Positions 46,065-56,132 of a stretch of DNA of 64,000 nucleotides are shown here, one piece after another. Made by a program: the position numbers and the translations under genes. The notes under the pieces were generated by a model that did no database searches, was not told the origin of the DNA, and saw only the letters and a program-made list of their open reading frames with translations. The stretch's first letter is position 1; every line of letters starts with the position of its first letter. The stretch comes from Lineolata rhizophorae (Eukaryota > Ascomycota > Dothideomycetes > Lineolatales > Lineolataceae), in NCBI GenBank assembly GCA_010093515.1, contig MU001674.1, forward strand, positions 730,246 to 794,245, written 5' to 3'.

Positions 46065-48331
46065 ATGGAGCATGAGGTAGCCTACCGCTTCAAGGCCACT
46101 CAGTCTCGGCCGGTCAAACGGCGACGGGTCCTGCCGGGAGGGCTCCAGACTTCGTGGGCAACCAGGAAGCGCGCGTACGATGAGCTGTGGCCGGCGCAGC
46201 GCAACCGTATCCAGACCGCCCTTGACCACGTGAACCACGAGACCGTAGATGGTGTCTCCCATTTTGCATTCCAGGCGCAGGACGTCCGTCGCTCGGGCAA
46301 GGTTCCCGTAGCGCTTGTCATCACCGGCTCGAGCATTACTTCTTGGACATCCTTTCTCGGTAGCCTGTCGGACCGTCTTACGTCGAGCCGTGCCAATCTA
46401 GTCGTCTCCTTACGCTCTGGGGAGAGTCCGAACTTGAAAACACTGCTTCGAGTGCTCATTGCGAAGGCCTCAGCCGGTGGCGATAGTGGCAACGAAGATG
46501 AAACTTTGCTTCATCACAACACTGGCAGGCTACTCAACTACGACTTGCAGCTCCTAGAAGATTTGCTACGAGAGCGAGCTACGGAAAACGTCGTGATTGC
46601 ATTTGAAGAGAGCGAGACATTTGATGGCGCTTTACTATCGGATACAATTAATCTCATCAGGTGAGTCAACGCACTTGGTGCATATTAATTTAAGTTGCTG
46701 ATTTCTTTCCAGCTCCTGGGTTGATCGTATTCCTTTCATGATCATATTTAGCGTAGCCACTACCCTTGAAAACTTGCAGCATAGGATCTCTCGCGGGAGT
46801 CTTCGACATACAGAAGGCCGAACCTTCAGTATCGCTCCCGCGAGTGAGGTTTTAGAGCTAGCTCTTGACATTGCCGTGCGAGGCGACAGTATCCCTTTAT
46901 GGGTGGGTTGCAGCGTGAGCAATATGATTATGGCACGCCAGAAGGACTATTTCCAGTGCACTGACTTGCTCATTGACTCGTTGCAAGTGCGTGGACCCAC
47001 ATCCAGACCCCTATGATTGATTCGATATTAACCTTGCTACAGTACGCTTATATGTCTCACTTCTACGCCAATCCGCTCAGCATTTTTCTTCTAGAAGATC
47101 TTCAATACGCGGCTGTTCCAAGGGACCATTTCGAGGCTCTACGGAATCTTGGTTCCTTTCGACGGTACGTGCACATTACATAGAAAGGGAGACGGCGTCG
47201 CCTTCTGACTTGTGCAGTCACGTGGAATCCATACTCGAAATCGAAAATGGCGCCGACGTCGTAAGAGCGCTTCTGGAATCAGATGAGAGGCTATTTCAGT
47301 ATGCTCGAGATGGGGTTTCCCGCGCACGTGCGCTAGTGAAGGGCCTTGTCGCTGCTGTTCATCTACTGCACACTCTCCGGTCGCATGTCCCTCGATTAGA
47401 TCATATCACGCTCTCATCTCTATATATCCGTGGACTAGCTGGAGAATTGAACTTGTCACCTCCGGTGCGCGAGCTTCTCCTCAGCATCAAAATGGTTCCC
47501 TCAAACGTGCTACCAAGATTGCTAGAGGAGGTCCTGAGGCACTCTAGCAATAACTCCGATCTAGCCTTAGTGGAATTACAGCAGCGTTTGAAAACTCTTA
47601 CAAGTTGTCGCACGGCACCTTTAAGGAGTCATCACGACACCCATGGCGAAACCATTAGGACTACGATAGTAGCCCAAAAAGTTGAGTTAAGTAAGCAGAA
47701 GTCAAGAATTTCGGAAGACGATTCGGCGTATTCAGAAATCGTCGACCAATTCCATGACTACCTAGAACGTCATTTCATGCGCACATTTTTGCGCCCGGAG
47801 AACATATTCATGCACGAAATAGTCATATATGATCTCAAGTCTCCTCATCGCGACGTATTTATGCCCCGGCCTCGGTTCGCAATTGAGCGCGCCTTGTCAT
47901 TACCACATGACTATCTAGACTGTTCATGTTGCCATCCCACCGCAGGAGGCAGCAACTTGGAGGTACGTAGAAGCGTGATCTTCTTTTTCCTGGTTGTTCA
48001 AACGCTAATGGTTTTGCCAGAACACCTTGTCGGCTTCTCAGCCTGCTACTTCGATTCTATACCAACTATACATGGAGTCAGGCCCCCTCATCAACGTGGC
48101 GGACCTATGGCTAGCGTTCGATGCTGTTGTAGGAGGGACTAATAATCAAGAAGCGGCTGTGATGTAAGCCTCGCTCTATTCGCCTAGGCACTGCAGAAGA
48201 CAGAAAATACTGATGAACTGTACAGGACCCAGTTCCAGCGAGCATTGGCCGAACTCAGGTACCTTGGGATGATTAGACCAAGCAGAAGGAAAGCCGATCA
48301 TGTCACAAAAGTATCCTGGAAGGGGTTATAA
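46065..48331 (+). CDS. ORC3: Origin recognition complex subunit 3
   Basis: Six exons (46065-46660, 46713-46986, 47043-47164, 47218-47962, 48021-48163, 48226-48331) give 661 residues, all phases consistent. The ATPase-like N-terminal half reads KVPVALVITGSSITSWTSF with VVIAFEESETFDGALLSDTI (Walker-B-like region), then VDRIPFMIIFSVATTLENL. The C-terminal half contains YMSHFYANPLSIF, then DVFMPRPRFAIERAL and MESGPLINVADLWLAFDAVVG of the Orc3 winged-helix region, ending in RYLGMIRPSRRKADHVTK. Orc3 is a core subunit of the six-subunit ORC that loads Mcm2-7 at replication origins. Like other Orc3 proteins it lacks a canonical Walker A lysine motif. Confidence 0.92.
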
Positions 48332-48710
48332 TTTTAATAGACTGATTCTACGGCTGTGGGGAAGACTATACGTAGGCCGAGCATCTAGCCAGACTTGATT
48401 CGAACCGCTGCGACCTTTGCATGAGAACCCAAATACCAGGTAGTCCAAAGCAGATAAAAGCAGTGCTCTACGATTACGTAAATGTTATGTGCACGAGACA
48501 GAATACAAGTACAATGTCAATTTGTTAAGTGGTGGATGCGGAATAAGTGGGCAGGGACACCACGTCACGTGCTTCTGTGCGCATCTGCCACCCGACTTCT
48601 ATGTACTAAACACCAAGCCGCGCCGAATGTTCCATAATCAACCCTACGCAACGCCAGCCCTTCCGCAACAGTCTCCTCCTCTTGCCTACCTCCCAGCCGT
48701 TTGCGAGGCA
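48332..48710. other. Intergenic, no gene seen
   Basis: 379 bp between ORC3 and the orphan gene. In-frame ATGs at 48489 and 48627 could lengthen the orphan's N-terminus. An isolated ggttcgaatc (minus strand, about 48394-48408) lacks tRNA arms. Confidence 0.5.
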
Positions 48711-49776
48711 ATGTTTCCCGAAATCAACGATCGGCTATTATGGCTCGGCGTAGGTACAGACAGCATTCCACCAATCCCCAAGTTCGTCTTCCTTTCGGTC
48801 TCTGACGTCCTTTGCGCAGGCGCATTCTCATTTCTCGCCGTGACAGCTGTTTCCTATGGCCTGCGTGAACTTTCTTACCTAACTGAGGTTGCTCCTCCAC
48901 GTGAGAGGCCACGCAAGGTATCCCAAGAAACCGAAGATGGTGAGGCTGCTCCACGCCAAGTCTCTTCAGGCGCTAACACTGTCAAGCTATCAAGCTCGAG
49001 TCGTTGCGCACTCTTGCATCTTGCAACAACACGGACATTCGGCGTGTGTATGTGGCAGCAGACAAGGCCCCTTTTGAGCCCTTGCCAACTGAAACCTTTG
49101 CCGTATATGCAGTGCCACGAAAATGATTTGCGACCGCTTCCTTACGGATCCAGCTGCGGTCGCGCAATTGCACGCCGACTTCCAATCTACCAACCCTCGC
49201 GTACGAGAAGCTGTCTCTGCCGCTGTTCGCCTCCTAGACAGGCACTGCGGATCATCGAAATGGCGGACACCGCCTCGGAGCCCTCCAACTACTCTGGGCC
49301 CCACCTACACATTCTCCCCGCACACTATAGACTCGCCAGGTGGCAATGATCCGTCGCCTTCTCCAGCTAGCACTCGCTCTCGGTGGGCCACAGCTAGAAA
49401 CTTTAATCAGTCCCGCGCGCGACCCCTGGCGGAAGAATCACCGGAAGAACAGGCTCTTAGGAGGAGGAGGAGAGAAGCAATGGTCCTAAATGAAGGGGAC
49501 CGCCCCGTGAGCGCTGATGACATTATCCAGCGTGGTGGAAGGGTCTTGGATGAGGAGGTGCGAAGAACGGAACGGGCCCTAGCCACTCTCGCGAACGGCA
49601 CAGGGACGGACGAAATGCCATCACACAACTCCCCTCCGCGACCCCAACGAAGGAGCACTCGCCAAGACTCAATCGGATCTGTCCACTCTATCGTAGAGTC
49701 TGCCGCTGGTTCGGGCGCTAGACTGGCTCCAAGTATCGCAGGGGATGACATTATAGTGGAAGATGAGAGAGGTTGA
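48711..49776 (+). CDS. Fungal orphan protein: one N-terminal membrane helix plus a short HEAT/ARM-like segment
   Basis: Three exons (48711-48917, 48995-49047, 49113-49776) give 307 residues with phases 0 and 2. Residues about 25-50 (SVSDVLCAGAFSFLAVTAVS) form one hydrophobic helix. After the second, tiny exon (LESLRTLASSCNNTDIRRV) comes KMICDRFLTDPAAVAQLHAD and FQSTNPRVREAVSAAVRLLD. These two helix pairs resemble the HEAT/ARM-like region of a Pezizomycotina membrane-protein family of unknown function. The rest is Pro/Ser/Arg-rich with a helix rich in Arg/Glu (EEQALRRRRREAM). The branch GCTAAC before exon 2 and GTATGT before exon 3 support the splices, though exon 2 could start eight bases earlier. 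An in-frame ATG at 48627 would add 28 residues. Confidence 0.62.
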
Positions 49777-50229
49777 CTGGTGAGAGGCATGACGCGTAGG
49801 ATCCGAAGTAAAGAGATTCCGATATTATCCTTAGCTTTCCACGGTGATGTTTGCGCTCGTCCAATCATTGCTTGTGTACGATCACAAGCAGAGCTATTAG
49901 TGTTGTCATGCATTCTTACACTACTATCGAGCAGGAGAGTGGGGGTTCTCACTGGCTTCAGCCCTCCTATCCCCCTCTGTGGACCGCAAATGAGGCCAAT
50001 TGCTAAGTTGCTCAGTTTATTACGTGGCAATATATTATGAGCAGTTTGTTCTGGTAGTGGACGCGTAAAATTTACATGCCAATACTATTCTCAGGCCTGC
50101 TGCAGATTTGCTTTAGAGAGTGACGATATTGTGGTAAGACTTTGTGTTACGTATTTTACACCTTGTCTTGCATTCCGCGGGTGCACGTCTAGAGCCTTCT
50201 TATACGTTCGGGATTCTCAGTTGGGCCCA

Positions 50230-50248
50230 CCCCCCCCCCGGGGGGGGG
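50230..50248. repeat. C10G9 homopolymer palindrome
   Basis: Ten C are directly followed by nine G, giving a perfect self-complementary block with no loop. It could be a true hairpin or a join artefact. Confidence 0.85.
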
Positions 50249-50699
50249 TTCCCTTGAGTTAATGTCCCTTGCCTGTGGGGTTGAGGACTTCCAAAACCTG
50301 AACTCCCAGCGGGGCATGCCTTCATAGACGTAAAACTCCCATGGGGGTTCGCCCGAGGACGGTGTCAAAGCTCCCCCGGTGGTAGGCTAGAGTTATGAGT
50401 TCCGAACCACTCAGGCGAAATATACCCTGGAGTTTTTTTATGGAGTACTGCCTATTATTATGAGAGAATGGCATCGATAGCGGACCAGTAGATATTTAGA
50501 ATCTACCGTATCTATCGGTATCTATCGGTCGTATTATCAATACTTCTAACTTCGCAGCATTTAAATGCTCTAATGTCTCAGCATGCGATTTATGCCATTT
50601 AGTATACTAGATAAAACTAGCTTGCTTTAGTTTTGGTCCAAAATTTTAGTTTTACAATAAAATACACTCTACTCGCGTTAGTACATTTATTATAGTAGG

Positions 50700-51030
50700 G
50701 TATAGCACTTTACCTGGAAAAAACAAAGAGAGGAGTCGCGTCTTTACTCACGGCATCGTGTCTTTAGGGTCGGAAAGGCCTGTTGTATGCTAACTAGCTT
50801 TTGAGTGAAGAGGGGGGGGGGGGGGGGAAGAAGAAGAGTAAAGAGAACTTTTGTAGTGTGCAGGCAAGACAACTTGAATGGAAACAGTGTAGTGTTGTTA
50901 TGTCTCTTCGAAGAGAGAAACTAACATACACTTAAAAAAAGGGAGCAATGAAGTCACGTGCAATTACCAAAAAAAAAAAAGATGTTAGGGGTGGCGCCGC
51001 TCTGCTCTACTACAATATAGTTCCTAGTCG
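50700..51030 (+). repeat. Diverged direct repeat, copy A
   Basis: Shares, in order with the copy at 51464-51800, the words gcactttac, cacggcatcgt, aggcaacttga (here agacaacttga), gcaatgaagtcacgtgca and gttaggggtggcgccgc. The two copies are offset by about 765 bp. It contains a G14 run at 50814-50827 that the other copy lacks. It is a relic of an unclassified repeat, clearly diverged and therefore old. Confidence 0.75.
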
Positions 51031-51031
51031 G

Positions 51032-51057
51032 CAGCATCGCACTAAGATGCGATGCTG
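51032..51057. repeat. Perfect inverted repeat (hairpin)
   Basis: CAGCATCGCA is followed after six bases by its exact complement TGCGATGCTG, in the AT-rich island just after repeat copy A. Confidence 0.88.
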
Positions 51058-51463
51058 TACTAGTACCTAAACAAGTGTTGGCATTCCACGTGTAGATGCC
51101 TTTCTCTACGGGGAAAGGCTAAGGGAGTACGTAGTTCTAGGGGGTAGGGAGGCGGTATACGTACTACGTATATTATTCACTCGTATCGCTAATATACCGA
51201 GACGTATCACGTGCCGATGCTGCTAGGGACTTGCCATATATTTGCGAAGGCAAATTCAACTCCTAGGGACTTACACGCCTAGGGTTAGTCTCTCTAGGAA
51301 CGTACGCGCGTTAGAGGTGCCTAAACCTAGGAGTCTGCGTATAGAGTGGGTACTTAGATCTAGCCTAGAGCGTTCTGTACCTAAATACCTACTTTCAATG
51401 CTGTTTGTTAGAACTAGTAAACCCTAGCCTGCAACTAGCTAACTTAGCCAAAAGACTAGTGTG

Positions 51464-51800
51464 GCAGAGCACTTTACTTAGGAACAACACAAAAGAACAG
51501 AAGATTCACGTCGTCACTGCTTCACGGCATCGTATCGTTGGGCTTGAGAAGGGCAAATTTTGGCTTTACTAACTTTCGACTAAGAAAAAGAAAGAGAGCA
51601 GGAAGGAATACCAAAGAATAGCTTTTTGTAGTGAATAATGGCAAAGGCAACTTGAGTGAAGTAAGTGTCTTGTAGAACAAAAAAAAAAAGGAGAAAACCT
51701 AACCTACATAAAAAAAGGCAATGAAGTCACGTGCAGTTAGGAAAAAGAGTGTTAGGGGTGGCGCCGCTTCACTTCACTACACTTCGGTACGATGCTACTA
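51464..51800 (+). repeat. Diverged direct repeat, copy B
   Basis: Second copy of the repeat at 50700-51030, same orientation, diverged by scattered substitutions and small length changes. After the shared block both copies carry related words (atagttcctag, and on the other strand here ctaggaactat), suggesting an inversion of the end. Confidence 0.75.
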
Positions 51801-52026
51801 GCTAGGAACTATATCCATGCTAACAGTTTTCGAGGTGCTGAACTTGAGGTATCGGAGAGAGAGAACCCATTTTGATATTGTCCGATACTATATAGGAATA
51901 GGAATTTTCTGCAGCTAAGTGGGCTAGTCAACTACCATTGATCAGCTAAGCAGATATCTATTGATCAAGTTATCGATCGGCTATATATCGCTTTACGTAA
52001 TACTATGGGTATCATCGCCCAAGCTG

Positions 52027-52171
52027 TCCACAATGGAGTGGGTTTAATCCGAGGAGTTTTGGGGTAAGTTTCTCGAAAGAGTTTAGTAGCTGTTTAAATA
52101 GGAAATCCATCTAAAGAAAAAAAACCCCAAAATCTGGGGGTTTAAGCTTCAAATCCCACCCATTGTGGACC
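52027..52171. mobile_element. Small element with imperfect terminal inverted repeats (MITE-like), unclassified
   Basis: It begins gtccacaatggagtgggttt and ends aaatcccacccattgtggac, an imperfect inverted pair of about 20 bp enclosing roughly 105 bp without coding capacity. A third related copy of the terminus (cccacaatagggtggggttt) lies at about 52191-52210 and a weaker one near 52980. No clear target-site duplication is visible. It could be a MITE of a DNA transposon or merely an inverted tandem repeat. Confidence 0.5.
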
Positions 52172-53203
52172 ATAATTTCAATGGCCGATCAGATTACGGC
52201 CCACAATAGGGTGGGGTTTGATCGGGGTGGGGTTATTGCGTCGGCTTTTAGATTTTTATTGAGCCGAGATTTTTGTTCGGGTTTAGGATTTTGGTATTAC
52301 GACCATTGGGTGTCCAATTAGTCATCAAAATTACTACTACCAAAAATTTTTAGTAGCATATTTAATAGTAGTATAGCCATATTTGAGCTTTTTTTAAAAA
52401 AATAAAATAAAAAACTTACCCCTATTATTATTAAGGTTTGAGAACCCTTAACCTAAAATGCTACTTTATGAAGGGGGAACCCCAATGGGGTCTACCCAGA
52501 CCCCATTTGACTCCGGTGTGAAGACCCCAAACTCCAATGAAAATTTTGCCCCAACATAAATCTAAACCACGACCCGACTGGCCTTGAACCACCTTCCTGG
52601 AACTCGATTTTTGACACGTCATGAATCACTTTTCAAAAAGTCGACTGCAAAAAGCTATTGACTTGGCTTACCGAAAAAGTAGAACACCAGAAATCTACTC
52701 TTACCATGTATATAAGCAAGGATGAATAGCTTCACCCTACCAAAATCGACACCAATTGGATTATTAGAGGTCTTGGCGGTTATATAGCAAATCCGCATTG
52801 TACCGATTTCGTGGCTATAGCGATGGCGGGTAGGGTACATTTCTACGATCGTTATAGACATGGTTGTGCTGTACCCCAAAAAAAAATCTTCTTTGGTAGA
52901 AATTTCAATGACACTGACCCCAATGCCAAGACCTAGACCCCTGATAAAACATTCAGTCTCAATAGAAATCTAAACCCCGACCCATTGTAGACCATAGGAA
53001 CAACCCCTACCCCCCCAGACATCTAGGCCATGCTCCCACATGGAAATAAGTTTTCCTTTACTTCCCCTTTTCTTTTGTGTAACGTTCCACAGTTGCACTC
53101 GCTACCCAGTGTCACTAATTTTAGCAAGGTGAATGCACAACCCTAGCGCTTGGCTACTACATTTTGGTCGAGATTTCGTTTTCCAGAACTGCTACACACC
53201 ACT

Positions 53204-55799
53204 TCAACGGGATGGATATGAATTACCATCGCTGCACGCCCTTTCTATCTCGATGTACCTTTGCCGTACCTCTCGACGCATCACGTTCCGAGGAGCCCGA
53301 CGTCCAGTAAAAAGTTCGAACTGAGCGAAACCTACCTCAGGCATCAGATCTGAGGCACCCATCGAAATGTACCCGCGATGAGCTTCAGACTGTATTTGCT
53401 TGGCCAAAACGGACACGGAAGAGCTAGGGGGCGTGTATTCGGTCGCCTGATCAATCAGTGAGAGTAAAAATTAATCGTGAACTGTGTATAAGGCGTCGTA
53501 GGTAAGCACTTACGTCGAGTACAACAGCGCCAGTTGCACTCTTCAACCACTGACTGGGCAATAGAGTCGCCAGACAGTCACTGCTCGAGATGCAACTAAC
53601 AATAATTGTAGGTTGCCTAAAATCAACCGGCCATGGCGTGTCCCAGGATTCTAAAATATGGAACTCCGCAGTTGAGCCCAAGGGATTGGTCCCTTTGGTC
53701 GAGTCACCATTGGTCTCGTGGGAGAAAGTACTGCTGAGTCGCTGGAAGTGTGCGACTACGCCCTCGGAGTCTTCAGTGTGCTTATTGAGGATAAACAAAT
53801 TCTTCACACCTAACTGAAGAACTGCGTAAGCGGCAGCGCGTGCTGTGCTACCGGCACCAACAATCAATGCCGAAGTCCGAGAGGTGACCGCATTCGCCGG
53901 TGACAAACCGCGACGAATGCAGGCTCTAACGCCCAACCAGGTTGTGTTATCGCCATAGAGCGCTTTCACAGGACCAGGCTGGTTTCGAGTGTCCATTAAA
54001 TCCAAGAGATCGCCCAGGGGCTCGCTTGCACGGCTCGACGCCCGAATAGGGACAATGGTGTCAATCGCTCCAACGGCTTTCGCATGTGGACTCCATAAGT
54101 TAGATAAAGACGTTGTATCAATAGCCAGAGAATCGTTGATAGAAAAACCCCCAAAATAGGAACCGCCAGCTAACTCTTTAAGTTTTTCAATGTTACGCTC
54201 CTGATGCCAGGAGCATGTATGCGGCATGCCGCAGGACTGGAAAGCAACTTCATGCATCGGCGGGCAAGGGTTTTTGTGTGCAGCATCACCGACAACGTAA
54301 AATCGCAATGGACTATAAACGAATGCAGAAAAGAGTGCATTCGTACAGCTCGCAGCCGTTACGCACGGGCGTACAAATGTCCTAAGAACATCGGGGGGTG
54401 GGACACTTCGCTCGTGGCCGCCGCCGACACTTGCTATGATAGGCTTGGGCGCTTCTAGTGCTTGAAGGATTGGGTGCGTAACCGGAACCAATACAGGGTT
54501 GAAGCAAGCGGAAAACCTGCCCATCTCGCCGGTATTGTACGCTATGACTGGTGGCCGCGGACTGGGTAAGTTGGAAACCGTGTCGCGGAAACGCTGAGCT
54601 GCATAGTTGTCCTCCAGGGCAAAAGCAGGCCGAAGGAACCTGACGATATCACAGCCAAGCCATTTAGCACGCTCATAGCTGCGAATCCAGCTCGGACTAT
54701 CCCAAGGCGGAGGATGGTCGCCGCGGACGAATAAATGGCCGATAATTCTAGTTGACCCCTTCATGCGCACAATCTCATTGAAGGTGTTGTCGTCGAGAGA
54801 GAGGTCGAGAGACATGTATTCGGGGGCAAGACGAAGCCCGTGAAAGATCAAGTCCAAATAGATTGTCTTTGCCTCTTCCGAGTCCATGGCGAGCCCCGGA
54901 CGAACATGATAAAGGAGAGGCACGATGATGCCCCGCCGGATTCTCGAGAAGGCATCGCTGATCTGATCGGCTCTTGAACAGCTGAATTGCTCGAACTTAG
55001 CGGGGCTGGTGAGATCATCCACAATGAGCTCAAAGACGTCGGCGCCACTTTCAAGTTCTTCCACGTCAAGGTCGTGATTGACGAAGGCGGAGAGCGGAAC
55101 AGCCATGCCGTACGTATACCTGCGGAATTCGGGGCGGATTTGGGACAGTGGGTACGCAGACTCAAGAGAGGGTATTCCGGCTCCCGACGTGACGAGCGTG
55201 ATGAACTTGAGGAAGTGCCGCTCCAAGTGGTTCAAAGTGAGAAAGGTTGGGGCGGAGAGGGCAGGGCGGAGGGCGGAGGGCTCTGCGTTTACCTTGGGCT
55301 CGGTCAGGTTGTAGAATTCGAAATTGGAGCAGCTACGAAACACGGACCCGCTGTGGTTTAGGATGGTGGTGATACGATCAAGCTGCCAATCTTTCAGGTA
55401 GCCCTGGAGGCTCTTGGGGTCGCGGACGACGTAAACCACGGGGTGGGATCGGGCATAGTCCCGGAGCAGTTCCTGGCCCGTCTTCTCCAGGGCGCCGGAG
55501 CTGGAGCCGCACACCAGGACGCAGCGCTTCGGGTTTGCGTGCAGCACCGACTGCAGCACGCCGAGCTGGCGGGCTCGGTAGTCGTGGGCGCCATGGCGCT
55601 GCTTGTACTCGGCATGCGTAAGCCCTGTCGCCTCGTGGAAGGCGTAGTCGGCGTCGACGAGCCGCCACTGGAACGCCGACGAGGCAAACACGGCCAGCGT
55701 CGACTTGCCGGTGCCGCGGATGCCGATCAGCACAACCGACGCCTCAGGCTCGAAGGATCTCGGGAGGCGGGCGGGCGGGCGATAGGGAGCGCCGCTCAT
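53204..55799 (-). CDS. qutR: Quinate pathway repressor QutR (qa-1S), shikimate-kinase/dehydroquinase/shikimate-dehydrogenase-like
   Basis: Two exons (55799-53514 and 53446-53204) give 842 residues. The N-terminal shikimate-kinase-like part has a P-loop ([12 protein letters not shown], about residue 25). The middle is a type I dehydroquinase-like barrel (about 240-460). The C-terminal part is shikimate-dehydrogenase-like ([30 protein letters not shown]) and ends with [17 protein letters not shown]. This is the three-domain layout of the AROM C-terminal half, re-used as a repressor that holds the activator QutA inactive until quinate or shikimate is present. At the barrel's Schiff-base position the sequence reads CDIVRF rather than the expected Lys, in line with loss of catalysis. 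The chosen ATG (MSGAPYRPP) gives a protein slightly shorter than known QutR (about 920). The open frame upstream overlaps the qutA promoter. Confidence 0.9.
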
Positions 55800-56132
55800 G
55801 GTTGACTGGCTGGGCCGGGACGGCGCGCGACAGACATCGCAGGGACTGCAACCAGAGGTGGGCAAGGTGGGGTGGTGAGCCACGGGTACCTCCGTGCTCA
55901 AGGCATCGCCGGCGCCACGGTGCCGGGCGGACGCCAGGTGGGCCCCGGATCCGACGGCCGAGCCGTTGCCGTCATCAGCGACTCCGCGAGCATGGGTGCG
56001 CGGATCCGCACACCCTCGGCAGACCATCCCCATCGTCAACCACCACCAGACGGGAGGGACCCCTAGTCCCCACGGCCCCTCGCCGCGCAACCCGACCGGC
56101 AGCTCGGGCCCGCGATATGGACGTCGCCCGCT
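55800..56132. promoter_or_regulatory. Shared divergent promoter of qutR and qutA
   Basis: 333 bp between the start codons of the repressor and activator genes. By eye I find no GGATAA-N4-TTATCC palindrome, the site described for the Neurospora activator. The sequence is GC-rich and would also encode an N-terminal extension of either gene if translation began earlier. Confidence 0.6.

Larger units (their letters stand above)
49777..53203. other. AT-rich gene-free island with decayed repeats
   Basis: 3.4 kb without a supported gene between the orphan gene and qutR. AT content is well above the flanks, and only short frames exist. It contains a diverged direct-repeat pair, a perfect hairpin, an inverted-repeat element and homopolymer runs (listed separately). 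The pattern fits an old mobile-element graveyard, possibly affected by repeat-induced point mutation. I recognise no element family. Confidence 0.65.

Noticed and set aside
48390-48480. tRNA-like ggttcgaatc on the minus strand
   Set aside because: The flanking bases do not pair as a T-stem, and no matching acceptor stem or A-box arm lies upstream.
51242-51427. Short frame inside the AT-rich island
   Set aside because: 61 codons in decayed repeat sequence without a recognisable domain; not treated as a gene.
53204-53416. Separate small gene at the 3' end of qutR
   Set aside because: The frame joins in phase after a 67-nt intron and supplies the conserved QutR C-terminus ending in [11 protein letters not shown].
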